Below, piece by piece: positions 7,271 to 14,201 of a stretch of DNA of 22,084 bases. The stretch's first letter is position 1. The number at the start of each line of letters is the position of its first letter. The DNA lies in NCBI GenBank assembly GCA_035718085.1, contig DASTHS010000022.1, positions 1 through 22,084 of the forward strand. Direction: 5' to 3'. The notes under the pieces were generated by a model that was not told the DNA's origin, searched no databases, and worked only from the letters and a program-made list of their open reading frames with translations. Made by a program: the position numbers and the translations under genes. Source of the DNA: DASTHS01 sp035718085. GTDB lineage: Bacteria; Actinomycetota; Acidimicrobiia; Acidimicrobiales; Palsa-688.

Positions 7271-7915
7271 TCAGACCGGCGGGGCCGGGTCGCCGAGGGG
7301 CGCGAGCCAGTCTCGGAGGTAGGCCTCGCGCCGCTCGGCCCAGTCTTCTGCGGTGATGGCGTAGCGGGTGTGGTCTTCCCACGCCCCGTTGATCTCCAGG
7401 TAGCGCAGCGCGGTGCCCTCGTCGCGCAGGCCCACCTTCTCGGCCACCCGGTGGCTCGGGCGGTTGCGGGGGATGATGGCCGCCTGCAACCGGTGCAGCG
7501 CCAGCTCCTCGAAGGCGAAGCGGCACAGCACCACCACCGCCTCCGGGCAGTAGCCGTTCCCGGCGGCGGCCTCGTCGACCCAGTAGCCGATGTAGGCGTT
7601 CTGGAACGGTCCTCGCTGCACCGACGAGAGGTTGATCTCCCCGACGAAGCGGCTGCCGACGAAGATCCCGAACCCGTACCCGGTGCCCAGCTGCCGCTCC
7701 CGCTCGCGCGCGCCGCAGCGCGCCGCGAACACCCGGCGGTCGTCGGTGGCGTCCGGCTGCCCGGGCAACGGGCGCGGCTCCCACTTGACCAGCCAGTCGC
7801 GCGCCCGCAGCCGCACCTCTCGCCACGCCTCGAAGTCGGACACGACGAGGGGCCGCAGGGTCACCCGCCGGCCGTGCAGCTCCAGGCCCCCCGAGCGGGA
7901 CGCCCCCCAGCTCAC
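7271..7915 (-). CDS. GNAT acetyltransferase, RimJ/RimL-like
   Basis: A 214-residue N-acetyltransferase of the RimJ/RimL type, which moves an acetyl group from acetyl-CoA to an amine such as a protein N-terminus. It begins with LHGRRVTLRPLVVSDFEAW (13-31), the typical first strand and helix. The acetyl-CoA loop and helix are in IGYWVDEAAAGNGYCPEAV (109-127), and HRLQAAIIPRNRPSHRVAEK (141-160) carries the conserved Asn-x-x-Ser. The GTG at 7915 overlaps the aminotransferase stop by four bases (GTGA), implying translational coupling. The substrate cannot be told from sequence; some RimJ-like enzymes modify small molecules. Confidence 0.88.
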   Translation of the reverse strand: MSWGASRSGGLELHGRRVTLRPLVVSDFEAWREVRLRARDWLVKWEPRPLPGQPDATDDRRVFAARCGARERERQLGTGYGFGIFVGSRFVGEINLSSVQRGPFQNAYIGYWVDEAAAGNGYCPEAVVVLCRFAFEELALHRLQAAIIPRNRPSHRVAEKVGLRDEGTALRYLEINGAWEDHTRYAITAEDWAERREAYLRDWLAPLGDPAPPV

Positions 7916-8991
7916 CGCCCGAGCACCTCGGCGAGCGCGGCGAGCAGCAGGGTCACCGTCGCCGGTCGGGCGTTGCGCCCCATGATGCCGATGCGCCACA
8001 CCTTCCCGGCCCACGGCCCGGCGCCGGCACCGATCTCGATGCCGTAGCGCTCGAGCAGCGTGCGACGCACGGCGGCGTCGTCGACCCCGTCGGGCACGAC
8101 GACGGTGGTGAGCTCGGGGAGGCGGTGGCCCTCGGCGGCCCACAGCTGCAAGCCGAGCTTCTCGAGGCCCTCGTGCAGCGCGCGCCCGGCCGCCTCGTGG
8201 CGGGCCCACACGGCCTCGAGACCCTCGTCGAGCACCACGCCCAAGGCGGCGTGGAGCGAGGCGACCATGGCGACGGGCGCGGTGTGGTGGTACTTCCGCG
8301 TGGCGCCGGCGGTGTAGTCGCCGATCATGCCGAGGTCGAGGTACCAGCTCTGGGGCTTGACCACCCGCCGCTCCCACGCGCGAGGGCCCAGGGTGAAGGG
8401 GGCCAGGCCCGGGGCCACCCCGAGGCACTTCTGGGTACCGCTGTAGGCCACGTCGACACCCCACTCGTCGACGCGCACCGGGATGCCGCCGAGGGAGGTG
8501 ACGCAGTCCGCGAGCACCAGGGCGTCACCCTTGCCGGCCGCCACGGCGGCGACGTCGTTGCGCACGCCGGTGGAGGTCTCGGCGTGCACGAGGGCGATCA
8601 GCTTCGGCGACGGGTGGGCGGCGAGGAGGTCGGCCGGGTCGAGCGGCTGGCCCCACGGCGCCTCGACGCGCACCACCTCGGCGCCGCAGCGGGCGGCGAC
8701 GTCGGTCATGCGCTCGCCGAAGAGCCCGTTCACGCCGACGACGACGACGTCGCCGGGACCGACGAGGTTGACGAACGCGGCCTCCATCCCCGCCGAGCCG
8801 GTGCCCGACACGGGCAGGGTCAGGGGGTTCCCGGTGCCCCACACCCGGCGCAGCCGGTCGCAGGTCTCGTCGAGGATGCGGATGAACTCGGGGTCGAGGT
8901 GGCCGAGCAAGGGGCGGCCCAGGGCCTCGGTGGCCTCGGGGTACGGGTTCGAAGGGCCGGGTCCGAGGAGGACCCGCTCGGCGATCGACAT
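7912..8991 (-). CDS. Class-V aminotransferase, alanine/serine-glyoxylate type
   Basis: A 359-residue PLP enzyme of aminotransferase class V. It opens with LLGPGPSNPYP, the signature of alanine-glyoxylate and serine-glyoxylate aminotransferases. SGTGSAGMEAAF (62-73) binds the PLP phosphate, Asp162 in LADCVTSLGG contacts the pyridine nitrogen, and Lys188 in YSGTQKCLG forms the Schiff base. The C-terminal small domain includes GAGAGPWAGKVWRIGIMG, where the Arg would hold the substrate carboxylate. The ATG at 8991 was chosen because the family signature starts directly after it; upstream in-frame sequence is unrelated. No good Shine-Dalgarno sequence is visible. It precedes and overlaps the GNAT gene. 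Donor and acceptor (Ala, Ser, glyoxylate or pyruvate) are not resolved. Confidence 0.93.
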   Translation of the reverse strand: MSIAERVLLGPGPSNPYPEATEALGRPLLGHLDPEFIRILDETCDRLRRVWGTGNPLTLPVSGTGSAGMEAAFVNLVGPGDVVVVGVNGLFGERMTDVAARCGAEVVRVEAPWGQPLDPADLLAAHPSPKLIALVHAETSTGVRNDVAAVAAGKGDALVLADCVTSLGGIPVRVDEWGVDVAYSGTQKCLGVAPGLAPFTLGPRAWERRVVKPQSWYLDLGMIGDYTAGATRKYHHTAPVAMVASLHAALGVVLDEGLEAVWARHEAAGRALHEGLEKLGLQLWAAEGHRLPELTTVVVPDGVDDAAVRRTLLERYGIEIGAGAGPWAGKVWRIGIMGRNARPATVTLLLAALAEVLGR

Positions 8992-9033
8992 GGCGGCGAT
9001 GCTACGTGGCTCCCACCACCTGCGGCACGGTGC

Positions 9034-9056
9034 CGGCCGGGGCGCCGAGCCGGCCG
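9034..9056 (-). terminator. Hairpin just after the ppx-like stop
   Basis: CGGCCGG (9034-9040) and CCGGCCG (9050-9056) form a 7-bp stem with a 9-base loop, four bases past the stop of the Ppx-like gene on the minus strand. It lies in the 68-base gap before the aminotransferase. It may end the long eno-to-ppx transcript. There is no T-run. Confidence 0.35.
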
Positions 9057-9059
9057 CTG

Positions 9060-10025
9060 TCAGCCCAGCAGGCTGCGCACCAGCCCGTCGAGGATGTCGG
9101 CCTCGGAGTGGAGGCACTCGTCGACGCCGAGCCGGCGCATCAAGGCGGCGAGCACGATGGCGCCCCCGACGATGACGTCGGACCGGGCCGGTTCCATGCC
9201 CGGCCTCCGGAGGCGGGCGGCCGCCGGCTCGGCCGACAGCTCGGCGAGGAGGCGCTCGACCGTGGTGCGGGTCAACGCGGCGTGGTGGACCAGCGCCCGG
9301 TCGTAGCGCTCGAGGCGCCGATCGAGGGCGACGAGGGCGGCGACGGTGCCGGCCAGGCCGACCAGCCCGGTGGCGTCGGCGAACGCCGGCTGGGCGGCGA
9401 GGGCGTCGTCGAGGAGCCCCTCTACGTAGGCGGTGGCATCGGCGAGCTGCGCCTCGGTCGGCGGGTCGTCGGCGAGGAAGCGCTCGGTGACCCGCACGCA
9501 GCCGATGTCGAGGCTGCGCACGGCGGCGGGCTGGTGGTGGGGGGTGCCTGCGACGAGCTCGGTCGAGCCGCCGCCGATGTCGGCGACGAGCACCTGCCCG
9601 TCGTAGCCAGGGGGCAGGTCGGTGGTCGCGCCAGCGAAGCTCAGGCGGCCCTCGTCGTCGCCGGAGAGCAACTCTGGGGTCGCACCGATCGCGTCGGTCG
9701 CGGCGGCGAAGAACTCGTCGCTGTTGGCGGCGTCACGCGCCGCCGACGTCGCGGTGACGCGCAGGGCCACGACGCCGTGGCCGTCGGCGACCTGCCGGTA
9801 GCGGCCCAGCACCTCGACGGTGCGGTCGATCGCGGCCGGGTCGAGCCGACCCGTGCGGTCGACGCCCGCGCCCAGGCGGGTGATCTCCATCAGCCGCTGG
9901 ATCGGCCGACCCGAACGGTCGGCGACGAGCAGTCGGGTGGAGTTGGTGCCGCAGTCGACGGCGGCCACGGCGCCGGGACCACCGGCGGTGGGGGCCGCCC
10001 CGCCGGGACGTGGCTGGTCGGGCAC
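9060..10025 (-). CDS. ppx: Ppx/GppA-family phosphatase (exopolyphosphatase-like)
   Basis: A 321-residue member of the ASKHA-fold Ppx/GppA family, which hydrolyses the end phosphate of polyphosphate or the 5' phosphate of pppGpp. Visible motifs are AAVDCGTNSTRLLVAD (21-36), ATSAARDAANSDEF (92-105), SGDDEGRLSF with the likely catalytic Glu125, and VADIGGGSTEL (147-157). The C-terminal HSEADILDGLV is typical of the short actinobacterial type that lacks the extra C-terminal domains of E. coli Ppx. The GTG at 10025 lies 11 bases after the DUF501 stop and leaves a short Pro/Gly-rich leader before the first strand. Gene order DUF501-ppx matches that in other actinobacteria (M. tuberculosis Rv1025-Rv1026). 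Substrate preference cannot be told. Confidence 0.92.
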   Translation of the reverse strand: MPDQPRPGGAAPTAGGPGAVAAVDCGTNSTRLLVADRSGRPIQRLMEITRLGAGVDRTGRLDPAAIDRTVEVLGRYRQVADGHGVVALRVTATSAARDAANSDEFFAAATDAIGATPELLSGDDEGRLSFAGATTDLPPGYDGQVLVADIGGGSTELVAGTPHHQPAAVRSLDIGCVRVTERFLADDPPTEAQLADATAYVEGLLDDALAAQPAFADATGLVGLAGTVAALVALDRRLERYDRALVHHAALTRTTVERLLAELSAEPAAARLRRPGMEPARSDVIVGGAIVLAALMRRLGVDECLHSEADILDGLVRSLLG

Positions 10026-10036
10026 GGGCGGCGACC

Positions 10037-10498
10037 CTACCCGTCGCCCAGGCGCTGCTCGACCCAGCGCCCCACGGGGTCGTCGCCGCCGGCGAGGTGC
10101 CAGGCCAGGTGGGCGTGGAGGCACTTCACGCCGGTGCGGGTGCCGCCCACCCCCCCACTCGGCAGGGGGCCGGCCCACCCCTGCGGGAGCATGGCGTCAC
10201 GCTCCGCGGCGTAGCGGCGATGCGCGGCGGCGAGCTCGGCGGGGTCGACGGCGGCCTCGGCCGCCCGCACGCCGCCGGCCGCCTCCAGGCGGTCGACGGC
10301 GGCCCGCAGCGGGCCGGCCAGCAGCCAGTAGGTGGTGGGCATGGGGGTGCCGTCGTCGAGCAGGGGGGCGTTGCGCAGCACCAGCGGCGCACCGCCGGCG
10401 GCGCGGACCACCACGTCGTAGTCGCCTCGCGGCGGCCTGCCGAGGAGGGCGGTGACCCCCTCGAGGTCCGGCTTGCCCTGCGGGGCGGCCGGGCTCAG
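10037..10498 (-). CDS. DUF501 family protein, probable CTG start
   Basis: A DUF501 protein of unknown role that usually lies between the divIC-like and ppx genes. Recognisable blocks are LLGRPPRGDYDVVVRAAGG (18-36), LRNAPLLDDGTPMPTTYWLL (41-60) and TGVKCLHAHLAWHLAGGDDP (122-141). The first standard start in frame is a GTG at 10414, inside the first conserved block, which would delete LLGRPPRGDYD. No ATG, GTG or TTG lies upstream in this frame within the open reading frame. A CTG at 10498 overlaps the coxG stop as CTGA, mimicking the ATGA/GTGA couplings used elsewhere in this operon, and gives 153 residues, a normal family length. I therefore place the start there, with lower certainty for the start than for the gene. 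The ppx-like gene follows 11 bases later. Confidence 0.8.
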   Translation of the reverse strand: MSPAAPQGKPDLEGVTALLGRPPRGDYDVVVRAAGGAPLVLRNAPLLDDGTPMPTTYWLLAGPLRAAVDRLEAAGGVRAAEAAVDPAELAAAHRRYAAERDAMLPQGWAGPLPSGGVGGTRTGVKCLHAHLAWHLAGGDDPVGRWVEQRLGDG

Positions 10499-11319
10499 CG
10501 GCGCCGGGCGCGCAGGCGCCGCGCCAGCAGCACCACCACGACGGCGGCCCCCACCCCGAGGAGGGGCAGCAGCCGCTTGGCCACCGACCCGCCGGCGGCG
10601 TCGAGGAGGTCGACCGGTTCCGGCTCCGGGGCGTCGATGCGCCGGACCCCCCCGGCGGCCGGCGGGGTGGCGGCGGCGCCCTCGGGCAGCGGGGCGGTGG
10701 TGCCCGCGCCCACCGGGCCGTCGGCGGCGACGGCCTCGACCCCGCTGGTCGGCGGGGTCGGGGGGGCCGCTGCCGACTCGGCGTCGGCCCCCTCACCGAC
10801 GAGCGGCTCCCCCGCCTCGACGGGTGAGGCGGCCGGTGCGGCGACGGCGTCGGCCGCACCGACGGGGGCAGCGGCGCCCGACGACAGGTCGCGCTCGAGG
10901 GCGTCGACGAACTGGCCGATCAGCTTGCCGCTCACGTCGGCGAGCACCCCCCGGCCGAACTGGGCCACCTTGCCGGTGATGGTCAGGTCGGTGACCACCG
11001 AGACCTTGGTGCCCCCGCCGTCACCCACGAGGGTGGCGGTGATGGTGGCGTTCGCGTTGCCCTGCCCCCGCGTGTCGCGCCCGGTGGCCTTGAGCACCAC
11101 CCGGCCGGCCTGCTCGTCGCGCTCGAGGAAGGTGGCGGTGCCCTTGTACTGCGCGGTGATGGGCCCCACCTTCACCTTGACCACCCCGCGGTAGTCGTCG
11201 CCCTCGACCTCCTGGAGCTGCGCGCCGGGGAGCAGCGGGGCGATCCGCTCGACGTCGGTCAGCACGGCGAAGGCCTGCTGCGGTGGCACGCTCACCCGGA
11301 AGTCGTTGGCCAGCTCCAT
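10495..11319 (-). CDS. coxG: CoxG-like SRPBCC protein with C-terminal membrane anchor
   Basis: A 274-residue CoxG family protein. Residues 1 to about 145 form the SRPBCC lipid/quinone-binding fold (MELANDFRVSVPPQQAFAVL, then RIAPLLPGAQL, GRGVLADVSGKLIGQFVDAL). An Ala/Pro/Gly-rich linker of about 95 residues follows, then a hydrophobic helix (about 248-265, LLPLLGVGAAVVVVLLA) ending in RRLRARRR. This arrangement suggests a cytosolic domain tethered to the inner membrane. For mycobacterial CO dehydrogenase, CoxG has been reported to carry menaquinone between the enzyme and the membrane; a similar electron-acceptor role is inferred here. The ATG at 11319 has GGAGG about ten bases upstream and lies inside the end of the preceding gene (28-base overlap). 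Its stop overlaps the DUF501 start region. Confidence 0.9.
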   Translation of the reverse strand: MELANDFRVSVPPQQAFAVLTDVERIAPLLPGAQLQEVEGDDYRGVVKVKVGPITAQYKGTATFLERDEQAGRVVLKATGRDTRGQGNANATITATLVGDGGGTKVSVVTDLTITGKVAQFGRGVLADVSGKLIGQFVDALERDLSSGAAAPVGAADAVAAPAASPVEAGEPLVGEGADAESAAAPPTPPTSGVEAVAADGPVGAGTTAPLPEGAAATPPAAGGVRRIDAPEPEPVDLLDAAGGSVAKRLLPLLGVGAAVVVVLLARRLRARRR

Positions 11320-11873
11320 GCTGTGAGGTCCTCCACGGTGTCGATGTCTGCAGGGTTGCCGGAGCAACCTACTTCGCCCACGAGGTCGGGCCGCCCGGCG
11401 ATGAGCACCCGGGCGCCGGCATCGCCCTCGGTGGGCAGAAGCGGCCACACTTCGGCGGCCAGGCGCACGGGGTTCCCCCGCCGTCCGCCGTAGGTGGCCA
11501 CCGCGACCGGGGCGGCGGCGCCGGCGACGGCCCGCCACGCCGCCGCCTCGACCATCGGCTGGTCGCCCAGGCCGACCACCAGCCCGGTGGCACCCGCCGC
11601 CTCGGCCCATGAGACGGCCACCTGCAGCGATGTCGCCTGCCCGTCGGCCCACCTCGGGTTGCCGACGACGTGCGCTCCGTCGGGCACCGCGGCGGTCACG
11701 TCGACGCTGCCTGCGACCACGACGACCGGCCCGATGCCGGCGTCGAGCGCGGCGCGGACGGCCCACCACAGCACCGGCCGGCCGTCGCGCCAGGGGGCCA
11801 GCAGCTTGTGGGATCCGGGACCGCCCCGGAACCGGCTGCCGGCGCCGGCGGCCAGCACGGCGGCGACCGTCAC
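11292..11873 (-). CDS. MocA/MobA-like nucleotidyltransferase (molybdenum cofactor type)
   Basis: A 193-residue GT-A fold nucleotidyltransferase. It begins with VTVAAVLAAGAGSRFRG, the nucleotide-binding loop of MobA/MocA proteins, with Lys in GSHKLLAPW. VVGLGDQPMVEAA carries the metal-binding G-D-x-P, and ADIDTVEDL near the end is typical. In molybdenum hydroxylase clusters these proteins link CMP or GMP to molybdopterin; CO dehydrogenases use the cytosine dinucleotide, so CTP is the likely substrate (inference). The GTG at 11873 overlaps the stop of the upstream XdhC gene by four bases, and the gene overlaps coxG by 28 bases. All this supports a cofactor-supply role for the cluster. Confidence 0.88.
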   Translation of the reverse strand: MTVAAVLAAGAGSRFRGGPGSHKLLAPWRDGRPVLWWAVRAALDAGIGPVVVVAGSVDVTAAVPDGAHVVGNPRWADGQATSLQVAVSWAEAAGATGLVVGLGDQPMVEAAAWRAVAGAAAPVAVATYGGRRGNPVRLAAEVWPLLPTEGDAGARVLIAGRPDLVGEVGCSGNPADIDTVEDLTAWSWPTTSG

Positions 11874-12715
11874 CGCGCAGCCGCCGGGCCGGTGGGCCCG
11901 TCGACGTGGATCGGCCCGCTCCGGTCGCGCAGCGAGGGGGCCGATCGGCCGGCCCGCAGGGCGATCACCTCGGCGCAGATCGACACGGCCGTCTCCTCCG
12001 GTGTGCGGGCGCCGAGGTCGAGGCCGATGGGCGACATCAGCCGGGCCAGGCCGGCGTCGTCGACGCCGGCCGCCCGCAGGCGGGCGGTGCGCTCGTCGTG
12101 GGTGCGGCGGCTGCCCATGACGCCGAGGTAGCCGACGCCGGTGCCGAGGGCGGCGACGATGGCGGGCACGTCGAACTTCGGGTCGTGGGTCAACACGCAC
12201 ACGGCGTCTCGGGGCCCGAGCGACGGCCCCACCTCGGCGAGGTGCTTGTCGGGCCACGCCACCACGACCTCGTCGGCCATCGGGAACCGGGCCCGGGTGG
12301 CGAAGACGGGGCGGGCGTCGCAGACCGTCACCCGGTAGCCGAGCACCTTGGCGACCCGGGCCAGGGCGGCGGTGAAGTCGACGGCACCGAAGATGACCAT
12401 GGCCGGCGGGGGGGCGAACGACTCGACGAACACCGCCAGGTCGCGCCCGCGTGCTTCGCCGCGCCGCCCGTAGTGGCGCGTCACGGTGGCGCCCACCGCC
12501 AGCTCGCCGAGGGTGTCGCGCACCACGACCCGGTCGAGGTCGGCGTCGCCGAGCGTGCCGAGGCTGCGGTGCGCGGCGCCGGGGGTGGCGCCCGGAAGCA
12601 CCAGCACCTTGGCGCCGAGCAGCTCGGCGGGCCCTTCCACCACCTCGGCCAGGGCGGCCGGCTGCTCGGCGCGCACCGCAGCGGCGAGGGCCTCGTAGAT
12701 GCCGGCGCCGCTCAC
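11870..12715 (-). CDS. xdhC: XdhC/CoxI family protein, C-terminal Rossmann type
   Basis: A 281-residue XdhC family protein, which acts in inserting or sulfurating the molybdenum cofactor of hydroxylases. The C-terminal XdhC Rossmann domain is complete: PPAMVIFGAVDFTAALARV, CDARPVFATRARFP, LTHDPKFDVPAI, GYLGVMGSRRTHDER and SPIGLDLGARTPEETAVSIC. The N-terminal ~110 residues look like a worn XdhC_CoxI domain (PAELLGAKVLVLPG) without the SVSGGCVEG signature, which is instead in the short gene before it. The two products may make up one functional XdhC. The GTG at 12715 overlaps the previous stop by four bases, and its own stop overlaps the next start by four. The binding loop reads GAVDF, where many relatives have G-A-G-H. 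Confidence 0.88.
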   Translation of the reverse strand: MSGAGIYEALAAAVRAEQPAALAEVVEGPAELLGAKVLVLPGATPGAAHRSLGTLGDADLDRVVVRDTLGELAVGATVTRHYGRRGEARGRDLAVFVESFAPPPAMVIFGAVDFTAALARVAKVLGYRVTVCDARPVFATRARFPMADEVVVAWPDKHLAEVGPSLGPRDAVCVLTHDPKFDVPAIVAALGTGVGYLGVMGSRRTHDERTARLRAAGVDDAGLARLMSPIGLDLGARTPEETAVSICAEVIALRAGRSAPSLRDRSGPIHVDGPTGPAAAR

Positions 12716-13029
12716 CAGTCGAGCGGCTCGATGAACAGGCGGATGGTGCCCCCGCAGGTCAGTCCGACGGCGAAGGCCTCGTCGTCGGAGTAGCCGAAGG
12801 TGGCCAGGTGCGGCCCGGCGCTGCCGTCGAGCACGTCGAGCGCCTCGGCGACGACCGCTCCCTCCACGCAGCCGCCCGAGACCGAGCCGGCCACCTCGCC
12901 CTGGTCGTTGACGACCATGGCCGCTCCGGGCAGGCGGGGGCCCGACCCCTCCACGCCGACGACCCGGGCCAGGGCGACGCGGCGGCCGGCGGCCCGCCAG
13001 CGGTCGATGTCGGCGAGCAGCTCTCTCAC
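12712..13029 (-). CDS. Short XdhC_CoxI-domain protein
   Basis: A 105-residue protein that is essentially only the N-terminal XdhC_CoxI domain: ARVVGVEGSGPRLPGAAMVV (22-41) and GSVSGGCVEGAVVAEA (48-63), ending in GLTCGGTIRLFIEPLD. The two cysteines (in SGGC and LTCGG) are typical and may bind cofactor or sulfur. The family helps mature xanthine dehydrogenase and CO dehydrogenase; here the domain appears detached from the Rossmann half encoded next. The GTG at 13029 has GGAGG about seven bases upstream and overlaps the coxE-like stop by four bases. It may work as a complex with the following XdhC protein (inference). Confidence 0.87.
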   Translation of the reverse strand: MRELLADIDRWRAAGRRVALARVVGVEGSGPRLPGAAMVVNDQGEVAGSVSGGCVEGAVVAEALDVLDGSAGPHLATFGYSDDEAFAVGLTCGGTIRLFIEPLDW

Positions 13030-14201
13030 GCGGACCTCCTCCTGCCGGGGCGACGCCCGGCGACGATGGCGGCGAGGTCGTCGAGGGCGGCCAGCGAGTG
13101 GCCCTCGACGAACTCGTCGACGTGCGGCAGTGCGGCGGCCATGCCCCGCGCCAGGGGCGCGTAGCCGGGCGTGGCCTTGAGCGGGTTGACCCACACCACC
13201 CGCGACGCGACCCGCTGCAGCCTGGCCATCTCGGCGCCGAGTCGGTCGGGGTCGCCGCGGTCCCAGCCGTCGCTGAGCACCACCACCACCGCGCCGCGGG
13301 CCATGCCGCGTACGCCGAAGCGGTCGTTGAACGCGGCGAGGCCGTCGCCCAGCCGGGTGCCACCGGACCAGTCGACGACCTCGTCGGCGGCCCGGCGGAG
13401 TGCGACCTCGGCGTCGCGGGTGGCGAGCTGGCGGGTGAGGCGGGTGAGGCGGGTGCCGAGGGCGAACACCTCGACGTCGCCGCCCCGACGGGCGGCGACC
13501 GCCGCCTGGGCGAAGCGCAGGCAGGCGCGGGCGTAGGGCTCCATGGACCCGGAGACGTCGGCGAGCAGCACGAGGCGGCGGGGCCGCCACGACGGCTCGC
13601 GCCCGGGCCGGGCCAGCGGCTCGCCGCCGGTGCGCAGGGAGCGGCGCAGGGTGGCCCGCAGGTCGGGGCGGCGGGTGGGGTGGCGGGTGGGGCGCAGCCG
13701 GCGGGTGCGGCGCAGGTCGGCACCCACGCGCAGGGCCGCGAGCAGGCGGCTGGCCTCGGCCCACTCGGAGCGGTCGAGGGCGGCGAGGTCCTTGTGGCGC
13801 AGCACCTCCACGGCGCTGAACCGCACCGCCTGCACGTCGTCGGCTCGGTCGTCGGCGCCGTCGTCACCGCCCGGCGCGGGCCCGTCCTCGGCCTCGTCGA
13901 GGGCGAGGGTCACGGGGGTGGTGGCCGTCGGCGACGGGCGCCACGACCCGGCACCTTCCCACCACGCCGCGAACACCCGCTCGTAGGTGGGCAGGTCCTC
14001 CGGCCGGCGCACGAGGGTGGCCCGCCCGGCGTGGCGGACCCGGTCGCGCGAGCCGAGCCCGACGAGCGCCAGGGCGGCCACGAAGTCGATTGCCGCACCG
14101 GTGGGCACGTCGATGCCGGCCCGGCGCAGCACCCGCGCGAACCCGACGGCGAGGCGCTCCGGTGCCGCCGGCGGGGAGCCGGCCGCTGCTTCAGGCGCCA
14201 C
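13026..14201 (-). CDS. coxE: CoxE-like von Willebrand factor A domain protein
   Basis: A 391-residue CoxE family protein. The N-terminal half is helical and holds an acidic Asp/Glu-rich insert (about 101-124) followed by a basic Arg-rich stretch (about 164-190). The VWA domain starts near residue 208: MIDAS motif DVSGSM at 215-220, Thr282 in SGGTRLGDGL, and Asp311 in LSDGWDRGD, so the metal site looks complete. In Oligotropha, CoxE works with the AAA+ protein CoxD in maturing the active site of CO dehydrogenase. The partner ATPase gene lies directly upstream and overlaps by 11 bases. The GTG at 14201 is the longest start without running deep into the ATPase gene. Cytosolic; no signal peptide is seen. 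Confidence 0.9.
   Translation of the reverse strand: MAPEAAAGSPPAAPERLAVGFARVLRRAGIDVPTGAAIDFVAALALVGLGSRDRVRHAGRATLVRRPEDLPTYERVFAAWWEGAGSWRPSPTATTPVTLALDEAEDGPAPGGDDGADDRADDVQAVRFSAVEVLRHKDLAALDRSEWAEASRLLAALRVGADLRRTRRLRPTRHPTRRPDLRATLRRSLRTGGEPLARPGREPSWRPRRLVLLADVSGSMEPYARACLRFAQAAVAARRGGDVEVFALGTRLTRLTRQLATRDAEVALRRAADEVVDWSGGTRLGDGLAAFNDRFGVRGMARGAVVVVLSDGWDRGDPDRLGAEMARLQRVASRVVWVNPLKATPGYAPLARGMAAALPHVDEFVEGHSLAALDDLAAIVAGRRPGRRRSA

Noticed and set aside
10037..10414. GTG at 10414 as the DUF501 start
   Set aside because: It would remove the conserved LLGRPPRGDYD block; the CTG at 10498 overlapping the coxG stop explains the sequence better. It stays possible.
13425..13470. GCGGGTGAGG-type short tandem repeats in coxE and similar GC-rich runs nearby
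   Set aside because: They encode ordinary Arg/Leu/Thr-rich protein sequence (RLTRLTRQL) and are too short and imperfect to be a CRISPR or satellite.
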